DNA of 64,000 bases from Wyeomyia smithii (taxonomy: Eukaryota; Arthropoda; Insecta; Diptera; Culicidae). Position numbers and translations under genes: made by a program. Below the pieces are notes generated by a model that was not told the DNA's origin, ran no database searches, and was given only the letters and a program-made list of their open reading frames with translations. The first letter of the stretch is position 1. Each line of letters opens with the position of its first letter. Positions 51,991 to 64,000 of this stretch are shown in pieces. The stretch is taken from NCBI RefSeq assembly GCF_029784165.1, contig NC_073695.1, forward strand, positions 94,987,777 to 95,051,776, in the 5' to 3' direction.

Positions 51991-52460
51991 AGAGCTTCGT
52001 AGCCGCAAGGTTACAGAGTCCGCTTTGATAAGCGATTGGTCGTGGGCTCGAATCTTAGTAGAATCAGGCCATTCAGATTCGAATTCAGGCCAGGGTTGTC
52101 AAAGGACTTTAACATGGGTTCATTCTCAGGCTCTCCACTACATACCCTTCCTTCAAGCTGAATTCTAAAGTACCCTTGCTGACTTTCATCCTAACAAAAA
52201 AGTCCCTCTTATAATAAAACTGTTCTGAGTAACGTATAATAGTTCTCTTCAGGGAATTGTAATTATGACGCGGTCTTGGCTTGCGGAACGAGGTTTCGAT
52301 AAAACTCCTTCCTCTTGAAATAATAAGTCCCTCTTAGAATAAACCTGGCCAGAGAGGAACGTTAGGTGTAATTTGGCGATATTGGTAGGATAGAAATGAG
52401 GCTCGTCGGTATAGTAGAGCAGTAAGCTTGAAATGAAAGGGTAAACTCTTACACACAAGC
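51991..52460 (+). repeat. tRNA-derived SINE-like repeat
   Basis: The head resembles a tRNA: CGTAGCCGCAAGGTTACAGA with a possible A box, and a B box GGGCTCGAATC at 52044-52054. A nonhomologous tail follows, in which AGTCCCTCTTA occurs twice (near 52201 and 52326). It is probably noncoding. The right end is approximate. Confidence 0.55.
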
Positions 52461-52849
52461 ACGGATATAAATGAAAAGCGTATCATTCACTCCAATAGTG
52501 ATACTGCCAGTAATATGAAGTGCGGAATACAGAAAACACCTGGGCAATATCACAATAGATCAAAATGTCTCTGGTCGTAGTGATGAGTCCACACAGAGGA
52601 AAAAAAATATAAATAAGATACCATCTCGATAATGATTTTCGGCGATCATTTCGGTTCTGAGATTGATTCAATATATTATTTTGCTGCTTTGCTCTAGTAC
52701 AATATAGTAACTGAGAAGTTTCTGTCCATCAAACAATAGAACCTAACATGAACTAAGCGGGAACTGTTTACAATTTTCAATGCTAAATATTGCTATTCAT
52801 ATAATAAACTTTTCTTATTCAAAATAAACTAAGAGATAATAAACAGGAC
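52461..52849. other. Upstream region of the serine protease
   Basis: AT-rich with no recognised gene. It holds whatever upstream control sequences the protease uses. I saw no clear NF-kappaB-type site. Confidence 0.4.
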
Positions 52850-52857
52850 TATAAAAT
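52850..52857 (+). promoter_or_regulatory. TATA box of the serine protease gene
   Basis: TATAAAAT lies 88 bp upstream of the start codon. A TTAGTT initiator-like sequence is about 33 bp downstream of it. Confidence 0.65.
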
Positions 52858-52937
52858 AGCAACTTTTGATGGACGGAGCTGATTAGTTGTCCATCGGCAG
52901 TCTCTCGCGGTAGCAGTCATCATCAACGTCAAGCATA

Positions 52938-53972
52938 ATGTATGGGCAGTTCTTCCTCTTGCTGTGCTCTATAGCTTTACTCGTCATTGCAGGTAAGAAC
53001 AAAAATCATATTTTTTAATATTAATTTTTCTGCTCTTAACCTATCTTCAATCCTGAACCTTAGCTGACGTGGATGACACTCCCCAGAGCAGACTCAAATC
53101 GAAGCTGCCTAGTCCGGGTGTCTGTGGAATCAACCTGGCCGATAGAATCATCGGTGGCCAGAAAACCGCTCTGAATGCGTATCCTTGGACTGTTTTACTG
53201 ATTGCGAGACCGCTTATTGGGAGTTCACGCTCATACAGTTGTGGTGGATCATTGATATCCGATCGATACGTGCTAACGGCGGCGCATTGCTTTAGAGAGT
53301 TACCAGTTGGTTATTATATGTAACATTTAAACTTTATTTTAAAGTGCACCGGATGTCACGTGATTTTGAACTTTTTTTTACAGAGCCAAAGTTCGTTTAG
53401 GTGAATGGGACCTTGAGAGTGATATAGATTGCGTTGACGATTTGTGTGCAGACAAACCAATTGATGTTGGCATCGAGAGCAAAGCCGTACATGCTGATTA
53501 CGATTCGGTTAACATTCACAATGACATCGCATTGATCAAGCTGGCGAAAAGTGTAAACTATACAGATTTCATCTCACCGGTGTGCCTCCCGTTATCAGGC
53601 TCGAATAACGAACCGGATTCTAACAAAAATTTCACTGTCGTCGGTTGGGGAGCGACCGAGAGAGGCCAGGAAAAGCCAGGTGTGTTCGGCAATCGTTACA
53701 AGCTGGAAGTTACTGTGCCGGGAGTGAACTTGGACGAGTGCAAAAAAAACTACCCGCAGCTGATTGATTCGGAACTTTGCGCCGGAGGACAGGAGCTCAA
53801 AGACTCGTGCTCGGGTGATTCGGGTGGATGTTTGGCTGCTCACGAAAACGATGGCTATTGGTACCAGTACGGTGTTGTAAGCTATGGTCGGGGTTGCGGT
53901 CGAAAAGATATCCCAGGCGTATATGCACGTGTCACCAGTTTTCTGTCTTGGATTGATAAGAACATGAACTGA
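52938..53972 (+). CDS. Secreted trypsin-like serine protease, CLIPB-like without clip
   Basis: There are three exons: 52938-52992, 53064-53319 and 53384-53972, with matching phases (G|CT Ala; AT|A Ile), giving 299 residues. Residues 1-18 are a signal peptide (MYGQFFLLLCSIALLVIA). Activation should cut R46|IIGG. The catalytic triad is H93 (LTAAHC), D151 (HNDIAL) and S250 (GDSGG). D244 at the base of the S1 pocket predicts trypsin specificity. C39 in PSPGVCG and the loop cysteines in DCVDDLC are typical of CLIPB proteases of insect immune and developmental cascades. There is no clip domain, because only about 20 residues separate the signal peptide from PSPGVCG. GDSGG is followed by C253 where Pro is usual. 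Confidence 0.93.
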
Positions 53973-54107
53973 ACCTTTCAAGGTGACCTCAGTGATTTTG
54001 TTTTAAATGGATCTAATTGGAAGGTAACTCAAACGTGTTATCAGTATGTAATCACACAATCATCTGAGTTTTCAAAACAGATTCAACTGCATCTGAATGT
54101 GTAGAAA

Positions 54108-54113
54108 AATAAA
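54108..54113 (+). promoter_or_regulatory. PolyA signal of the serine protease gene
   Basis: AATAAA lies 136 bases after the stop codon. Confidence 0.7.
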
Positions 54114-54874
54114 TTGAAATATAGTAAGTTGAAAGCTGGTGAATATATCATTTCCGTTAAAAAAAAAACAATTCGTTTCTTACCGACAAAAAAAATTACT
54201 GTGTTATCCAACAATCGTTTTTTTTAATTAGCTATGAAAGATTGAAAAAAAAACAGTTGTAAGAACCATACCACTAATCAGCTGAATCACTTATTAAAAA
54301 CGTTTATTTCTGTTAACGTTTTTCAAATTACTGATGAAAAGTATAAATTGTATTAAATTAAAACATGACTTATTGCGAAAGTAGCTTTTAAAACATATGA
54401 TTCATTCAAGCATTATGCAATTAAGTAGATCTGGTTTGGAATTTCTTTCTCAATTAGTCAAATGCTGAAAGTGATTTTTGTACTGCATAGAACTTTTAAT
54501 CCCAAAGAAATCTTCGATTGGACGACACGTAGGCAGATTCGTTGGGTTGCGTATGTTGGGTACAAATGGGGTCGAATGTTTGTTCAGAAACGTTTGTGTT
54601 TATTGCCGTGAGGGATTTGGTGTTTTATCCGGCCAAAATACAAGCCTAGATTTCTGTAAACAAAGAGCCATATTAGATATTTAAGTTCAGAAAATCACCA
54701 TAATCTTCCTGAGTAATCGATCAAATAATTGCAATCCACACGAGTTATAAAACAGTTTAATTAGTGCAACGCACTGTGAATTATTGTAGCTTCTATTTGT
54801 AGCTTCAGTTCGTAACTTCTTTGATCTTATTGTTCGAACTTTTCATGAGAGTATTCCTATTGATATGTTTTTTT
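54114..54874. other. Unannotated DNA
   Basis: No gene recognised. The 68-codon frame at 54478-54684 has no motif. Confidence 0.35.
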
Positions 54875-57306
<2,432 letters not shown>

Positions 57307-57315
57307 TTTTTATAC

Positions 57316-57560
57316 AGGGTAATTGGTTCTTTGTTGAATGTATTTCAAGGGCTGGCAGATCTATTTAGACATGTTAAGACTGTATCTAGTTGAAAATATT
57401 TTTAGCTTTCAATTGAAACTAACAAAATTGCTCTGAGTGATATACACTGTAAATAAAAGCCACTTTAAGGAAGAGTATCCAAGAAACTTGAAAGTTTATT
57501 ATTAATATAAATGTGGCTCTTTATCAGTCTCTAAATTACAACAAGGAACCAACCACCCTG
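57316..57560. mobile_element. Mariner-like MITE at a TA target
   Basis: The ends CAGGGTAATTGGTTC (57316) and GAACCAACCACCCTG (to 57560) are inverted over about 22 bp with three mismatches. TA flanks both sides (57314-57315, 57561-57562). The 245-bp interior is noncoding. It sits 10 bp beyond long-repeat copy D. Confidence 0.75.
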
Positions 57561-57599
57561 TATATAAGCAGATTTTGTCTTTTGACTGTCAATTTGTAT

Positions 57600-60500
57600 G
57601 AAGTTGTCATCTATAAATACTGTTTTGTGGCATTTTACATACTTTTTGCGTATACTGAAGTCTCTTTTTATGCGTCTTAGCAATAGCCGTTGAAACCCTC
57701 TTGCAAGCATCGTTGACGTGACTCTTGATTGTTAGCTTATCATCGACCATAACCTCCAAGAGCTTCGAAAATTGCTTTGAGTTATTGGTGCAGTCTCCGA
57801 CGCTGACCACCGCCTGTCGCTCTGATTTGCGATTTTTCACATCCGTGACTTCCGTTTTATGGCGCGCTAACTCCAGTTTCCTGGAGTGCATTCAGTCTTC
57901 GACCTTGCGTATACAGAGTGCGGCCGTCAGCTCGACCTCCTCGATCGACTCGCCGTAAACCGCTAGCGTAATGTTGTCTGCAAAGCCGACGATCACAACT
58001 TTTACAGGAAACTTGAGTTTCAACACCCCGTTGTACATGACAATCCACAACACCGGTCCCAGATGAACCTTGCGGAGTTCCTGCGGTAATTGCGACGCTC
58101 TTCTGACCCTTCTCCACGTTGTAAGCCAGTACTCGATTCAGGAAGTAATTTTCCAGAATCTTGTACAGCGACACTTGTACATGGATACTCCTGAGCACAA
58201 GCGCTATGGAGTCCCAACAGGCGCTATTGAACGCATTCTTCACGTCAAGCGTGACGATTGCGCAATAGCGTATGCCCCTTCTCTTGCGCTGGAGTGCTAC
58301 CTCCGCCGTCTTGATGACGGGGAGGATAGCATCCATCGTGGACCTGCCCTTCCGGAAACCGAACTGGTTACTTGCCAGACCGTTTACACCCTCCGTGTAC
58401 CTCACCAGTCTGTTGAGGATAATCCTCTCAAGCACCTCGTCCGCAATGTCTAGCAGGGAGATAGGCGGTTTCCCGACTTTCGGCGGTAAGACCAAACTCT
58501 GCCGCTTCCTTCTGTCCGGGAAGAGGCAGTCATCAAGGTACCTCTGCATGACTGCTCGAAACAGCTCGGGGGCCGTTTTTATCACCAGCCTGATTGCAAG
58601 GTTAGGGATTTCATCCGGTCCCGGTGCACAGTGGGGCAGATTGGTATGTTGGTGGGACAAAACCTCATAACTTCTAAATGGTTGTTTCCACAGTGTTTAT
58701 GTCTTCGGCAATGTTGTAGAGCATAAAAATATCTTTATGAAAAATGTATTCGAATAGCTTCAATTTTCTTCCTACAGATGGCGCTGACATCTATCTTCTG
58801 AATAAATGGTGTTAGCCATTTTGTTTCTTCAGAAAAGTTGTTCATATCATCAATTGATATAAAGTTGTCGAAAACATCAAAATTGTAGGATTGACTGTTA
58901 ACGAGATAGAACTAATTTTATTATTCACAAAACGAAACCCCATAACTGCTCAAATTCAAATCATAGAATATTGGTGTCTTCGGCAAAGTTGTTCGAATGA
59001 TTGTGATCTATCTTCAATGTTTGGTCTAGATCAGTTTATACTTATCTAAATCACTTTGTTTAAAAAAATAAGCCCAATAACTTTTTAGATTCATGTTATA
59101 GCCCTTTCCGACCGGGCCCATATGAATGCGTAGATAGAAGGTGACTTAAACTAAACCTTCTCTTTCGCTTTTTGAAAGTCTTATTCATTGTTTTATTGCT
59201 CACAAAGCTAGTGTTAACATCGCAGCTGCTACGAAAAATAAGGAACTGAAGCAAGCAAGTGTTTTTATATAGGAATTACTTTGATTTAAGTTTTGTTATC
59301 CGTCATTTTTTACCTACACAATTGTGTGGGCTCGGTCGAAAAGGAATAGAGGTCACAAGTATCACACGAAGTTGATCAACTATATACGATTTACCATTTT
59401 GCACATCGTGTTTTGATCCAGAGGACTTTTTTTTATCTAGAATGTCAAAACAAGAAGGTTTGACATTTTCAGGCGAATTTTTTGGCAGGATTCCTAGTAC
59501 ATTCATGTACAACATGCCTGGATTACTGTTTGATCTAGATCGCTCAATTTTGAAAGTGAAATTCTTTTTGCTACTTAAGTTCAAGTCTAAGCAATTCTAT
59601 GTTCTTAGATCAGTTGTTTGGGTCATTTAATTGTTTGAGTCATGCATAAAAAAGTTTAAGTCACTTAATTCACACACATACCCATACACATTCTAAACGT
59701 ATTGATCATGATTAATGATATATAACAAAATGATTGAACTTGGATAGATTACAGAAACATTAATTCATCGTCTTCCATATCATTTTCAACGTAAATGAGT
59801 TTCACGACCGCTTTTTTTGTTTTGCGGGTATCAGTTGAATCGATGTTTGTTCTTAAACTGGACGAAAAAGGGGTCAGATATATCCAACATACCGGTTAAT
59901 ACATCTTGTATGGTTTCAACTCTGCTGGACTTTTGGATGTGCGCTTCACGAATTCGTTAAAATGTGATGTCGTCATAGAAAGCTGCCGCGAAACGCATTA
60001 TTTATACTTAAAAACATGCTGTACATGCTGTGTAGGTACTGAAATTAGTGAAAAATTGTTTTTTTTTATCTGCGTGAAACGTTATGCTCAATCGTGGTAT
60101 AGTAGGATATACTCAGCTATCTAAGTTTTTTTCCTTTAAATTAACTCATATTGAAGAGATTTCATGCATAATATCATTATTATTTGGGAGCTCCTGCATT
60201 TTGTAGGTTGGTAAAGATGATCGAATTTTTTTTTTTGGTTTTATCAAATGTTAAACCCCAACTTCTCCTACCTCACGATGTACTAAAACATGCGAATTCT
60301 TTACAACCTATGCTTGATTTTTGGTCTGTAGACATTCTAGATTCTACAAAATATCGATTTTGAACCTAATTCCGGAAAAAAAATTTTAGGTTTTGTCCGA
60401 GCTTTTGTATGAGGCTGCCCCAGTGTGCGGTGCCTTGCTCACCTTTAGGGAGTTGGCGATCACGATGAGTTCCTTATTCGTACCCCTTCTCCATCCATCT

Positions 60501-61650
60501 CGACACGGCTGTCGTCGCTCACGGGTTGAATGTTCGGCAGGTTGGCCGACCATTTCTGGTCTGTGTCTAAGATACTGCAACGTCGGACGTGAGACTCGAC
60601 TTCCGGAGGCCAAGGACTGGCTCATGGTGTGGAAAGAGTCCCCGATGATACGCTCCAGCATCGCTGGTGATCGCTCTGCAGGCGCCCGAGCGCCTTTGGT
60701 CTTGGCCATTACGATCTTATAGACGTTACCCCACGGGTTCGTATTGGCACTCGCGCATAGCCTATCGAAGCAGGCCCTCTTGATCGCACTATTTAGTATT
60801 GATCTTGCAGAACCGAATGCTGCGCTGCGCTTTGTCCTCTGTTTCGCGCACGCTGCACATTTCGTCTTGCACGGAGGCACGCACTGCAAAGGTCGACTAT
60901 CGCGTTAGTCCATCAGTAAACCGGTGGCTTCCCATTCCTAGGTTGGCGAGTCTTAGGCATTGTGCAACGCCCGCGATGGCAACTAGTTGGTCAGCAGTCG
61001 GGCGGAGCCAACTACCCTCATCGCGCTCTCGTTTCATTGCCTTTGTGAATACCTCGGCATCGGAGGGCGATGTCTTCCACCCGCGGGCCGCCGCAGTGTT
61101 GGCTCTACCCGTCGCTTGCTGCCTCTCGTTGTTGTCTACACTATAGCAAACCGGCTGATGACCGCTATAAGTGTTAAGCCATCGTCTACCCTCTAGCTCT
61201 TGCTCAGTTCTGGGCTGGAGAATGTCACGTCGATGATCGACTTCGCACCATTTCTGCCGTATGAAGATTTTTTTCCAACGTTGGCTAGATCTAGGTTGAA
61301 CTTTGTAAAGCCTCCAACAGGAGTGGGGTTCGTAAAGCACTTCCCCACTCAACAGCCCCAGCGTTGAAGTCACCCGCCATCACCACATCGTTAGGCAAAC
61401 AAGTCGGCCATCTGGGCGAACCTTTCGGTAGACCAGCGTGGTGGAGCATAGCAACTGCAGTAGAACACTTCGTTCGCTTTGGCAACCACGTAACCCTCGT
61501 CTGAGGTTGCAACAATTCCCTGAACCGGGAACTTGCTCGTCGTCCATATGACCGCCATACTGGACCTATCCACAACCCAGTTACCGTTTCCGGGAGGGAG
61601 GTGGTAGGGGTCCGATACGATGGCGATATACGACAACGACTCAGTGGCTG
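57600..61650 (-). mobile_element. R1-type LINE, interrupted and decayed
   Basis: Read on the minus strand. Endonuclease text at 61640-61290: SYIAIVSDPYHLPPGNGNWV, FYCSCYAPPRWS, VMAGDFNAGAVEWGS. Linker before RT at 60890-60433: SANTNPWGNVYKIVMAK, ANSLKVSKAP. After the insert at 58627-60427, RT resumes at 58621: APGPDEIPNLAIRLVIK, FGFRKGRSTMDAI, TLDVKNAFNSACWDSI, GTPQGS, then in another frame an active-site box reading FADN, not FADD. Later text (MHSRKLELARHKTE) ends near 57600, so the 3' end is truncated. Frameshifts and stops make it inactive. It is related to the remnant at 18.3-19.9 kb. Confidence 0.85.
58627..60427. mobile_element. Transib-like DNA element with RAG-type heptamer ends
   Basis: Left end CACAGTGGGGCAG (58627-58639), right end CTGCCCCAGTGTG (60415-60427): 13-bp inverted repeats with one mismatch. 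The target CGGTG is duplicated at 58622-58626 and 60428-60432; deleting the insert and one copy restores the LINE frame exactly (KVSKAPGPDEIP). A GC-rich 5-bp duplication with CACWRTG-type ends is the published signature of Transib elements, relatives of RAG1. The 1,801-bp interior has short open frames only and no visible DDE core, so it is nonautonomous. Confidence 0.82.
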
Positions 61651-64000
61651 CTTTTTTTTTGTTAGGGAATTAGGATTACGTTGTCCATTGATGTGAACTT
61701 TTGTAATATATTCCAGTCATATGCTATACGTGTCCCTTCGCAAAATACAATGACCACTATTGTTGTGAGTGATCAGGTACCTGCACCGACACGCTCCCAG
61801 TCAGGTAAAATATGGTTCATGAAGCCAATCACCTTTCCAGGATTCAAAGACCAGATCTCTTTGGGCTGTAAGAAGCCACTGCCAAGAAGCCTTGATCTGC
61901 GTTTAAATAATGCACCACAACTGCAAAGCAGATGTTCCGAAGTCTCGCGTTCCGTATTACAAAAGCGACAGATATCATCCTGAACCCGGCCAATGTTCTT
62001 TAAATGATATCTACTCGGACAGTGCCCCGTTACTAGGCCGACATATGTACAAAGATCTCTTTTGTTGTGCTCTAGGAGTTTTTTTGAATGGTTTTCGTTT
62101 GGTGTGATAAATCTTTTAGATTGGGAACACTTTTTGACATTCAACCAATTGGTTGTCACTTTTTGTTTCTCCCAGCGTTTAAGCTCCATTTTCACTGCAC
62201 AGTTTGATATACCACAGAAAGGTTCTGGGCCGATAAACTGTGAGTTAGATCCTTGTTTTGCAAGTTCGTCTGCCCTTTAATTCCCACCAATGTCACAATG
62301 TCCTGGAACCCAATACAAATTTACTGAGTTTGTTTGACACAGCTGTCGCAATGTGAGAATACATTCCCAGACAATCTTCGATGTGCATTTATAAGCATCA
62401 AGTGCTTTCAGCGCTGCTTGACTGTCAGAAAAAATACAAATATTTGCATGTTTGTATTTTCTAGTCAGACAAACATACGCACATTCAAGGATTGCAAAAA
62501 TCTCTGCTTGAAACACTGTTAGCCAGTGTCCCATTGCCACTGAAATATTAATTCCAGGGCCAAAGATTCCTGCACCAGTTTTTGTACCTATTTTTGAGCC
62601 ATCTGTGAAAAATATCGTTGAACCGGGACGGACATCAGGAACTCCGACTTCCCAGTCTGTACGCGACGTTTCGCGTACCTTGTAGGGAATATCATGGTTA
62701 TCCTGAGGTGTCATCCAGTCTCCATTCATACTCATCACTGGCCCTCTTTTGAAAAAGTCCAGTATAGTCAGGTGACCCACAAGATCACCTGACAAGATAG
62801 TTTTTGTTCGTTTGAGCCTCAATGCACTCTTTTCTGCTTCAAGTTGCACGTATTCGTACAATGGCAACAGATGAAGAATTGCATCAAGAGCTTTTGATGG
62901 GGTGCTGCTCATTGCTCCTGTTATAGCAATGCACGCAAGTCGTTGAACTTTATCTAGCTTTGTTCTGGCGGTGGATTCTTTGGTTTTCGGCCACCATACT
63001 AACGAAGCGTAGGTCAGTTTTGGACGTATAATCGATGTGAATATCCACATCACCATTTTTGGTCTCAAGCCCCACTTTCTTCCAACGGTTTTGGAGCACA
63101 ACCATAATGCACTGACCGCCTTGTTGATTGCATAGTCAAGATGTGCATTCCAGTTTAGCTCGGCATCAAGGATAACTCCTAAGTATTTAACCTGTTCACT
63201 GAATGGAATTTCTACTCCTCCAAGCTTGAGAGTTTTTAGATTGAATTTCCTCTTTCTAGTGAAAGGTTCGATTACAGCTTTTGACGGATTAATGCTGAGA
63301 CCCTCCTTTATACAACAAGAGTGGGTATACTCCAGAGCCTCCTGCATTCTTTCCGAAACTATGTTGTCAAACTTTCCTCTTACCAAGATGACTATGTCAT
63401 CGTAAAGCCCACAACTTCGAAATCTTTTGCTTCTAAGCTTTTGAGAAGATCGTCCACCACTAAAGACCACATAAGTGGCGAAAGAACTCCTCCTTGCGGA
63501 CATCCTTTCGTTGCCCTTATCGTGATAGACGAACCTCCCAACTCAGAAGTGATTTCTCTTTTTGCAAGCACAGTATGAATCCAGTCAACAATACTCGTGT
63601 GAAATCCTTTTTTCCTCATTGCACTAGACATTGAAGAATAGGACGCGTTATCAAAAGCACCTTCAATGTCCAAGAAAGAGCACAGAGCAATTTCTTTAGC
63701 TGAAGGTGACTTATCAATTTTCATAACCAGCGTATGAAGCGCTGTGATAGTGGATTTTCCAGTTTGATAGGCAAACTGGAACTTTGAAAGCGGTTTTGTT
63801 TGCATGTAGGATGTATGAATGAAATCATTCAGCACTTTTTCCATTGTCTTCAACAAAACCGAAGAAAGACTAATGGGTCTGAATGATTTAGGATGCGTCC
63901 TATCACGCTTCCCAGTTTTAGGAATGAAGATTACTCTTACTACCCTCCATTTTGATGGAATATGATTCAACCTTAAACTGGCCTTGAAATCTCAATGAGA
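61651..64000 (-). mobile_element. LINE with RT and RNase H, 5' end outside window
   Basis: On the minus strand, RT motifs run from 63970: WRVVRVIFIPKTGKRDRTHP, SFRPISLSSVLLKTMEKVL, LDIEGAFDNAS, GCPQGGVLSPLMW. A one-base deletion near 63409 falls in the catalytic GF(A)DD box (GGCTTT-A-CGATGAC). The frame then continues to RNase H: FFTDGSKIGTKTGAGIFG, AEIFAILECAY, IFSDSQAALKALDAY, WVPGHCDIGGN. A TAA at 62278-62280 replaces the Glu codon of the GNE box, and reading continues (RADELAKQ) to a Cys cluster CRFCNTERETSEHLLCSC and a stop near 61770. A 3' UTR and A tail (T run at 61652-61660) finish it. With only two lesions seen, it is fairly young. It belongs to the I/R1/LOA group. Confidence 0.88.

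Noticed and set aside
51991..52060. A functional tRNA gene
   Set aside because: The B box is present but the cloverleaf is not convincing, and a long unrelated tail follows, which fits a SINE.

Overview
The window looks like a piece of a large, repeat-rich dipteran nuclear genome, most likely a culicine mosquito. The evidence is three insect-type, intron-containing genes (a SERCA calcium pump fragment, epsilon-COP, and a secreted trypsin-like serine protease of the CLIPB type) sitting in AT-rich DNA packed with LINE, LTR and DNA transposon remnants. There is no bacterial gene organisation. The species cannot be fixed from sequence reading alone.

Layout. 1-3.0 kb: two SERCA exons on the + strand, with no further SERCA exon seen in the next 61 kb. 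3-14.5 kb: intergenic or intronic DNA with a 500-N assembly gap, a decayed RTE-like LINE, a long tandem-module repeat and several inverted-repeat elements. 14.55-15.59 kb: the complete three-exon epsilon-COP gene. 15.8-20 kb: a Jockey 3' fragment, a 1,665-bp GACA microsatellite and a decayed R1-type LINE. 20-30 kb: mostly unrecognised DNA plus a hAT-like element made of TTAGCG motifs, an RTE-type LINE split by a DNA element, and a pogo-like element. 30.5-33.5 kb: a decayed Ty3/gypsy element. 34-52 kb: repeat copies, a 5'-truncated LINE with a clean target duplication, two short TATA/AATAAA units sharing a 28-bp sequence, a piggyBac-like MITE, and nested tandem-module repeats. 52.85-54.1 kb: a complete serine protease gene with TATA box and polyA signal. 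54.9-64 kb: another long repeat copy, a mariner-like MITE, and an R1-type LINE interrupted by an 1.8-kb element with Transib/RAG-like ends, abutted by a second LINE that runs out of the window.

The three host genes are unrelated in function (ER calcium uptake, COPI vesicle coat, extracellular proteolysis) and do not form a pathway. If the SERCA locus is assembled correctly, epsilon-COP and the protease would lie in or beyond a SERCA intron longer than 61 kb. The most informative new material is the set of DNA elements whose target duplications can be read directly, several because the host repeat reads through perfectly once the insert is removed: 5 bp at 58.6-60.4 kb, 8 bp at 21.4-22.2 kb, 2 bp at 24.5-25.5 kb, and TA at 27.2-28.3 and 41.85-43.37 kb.
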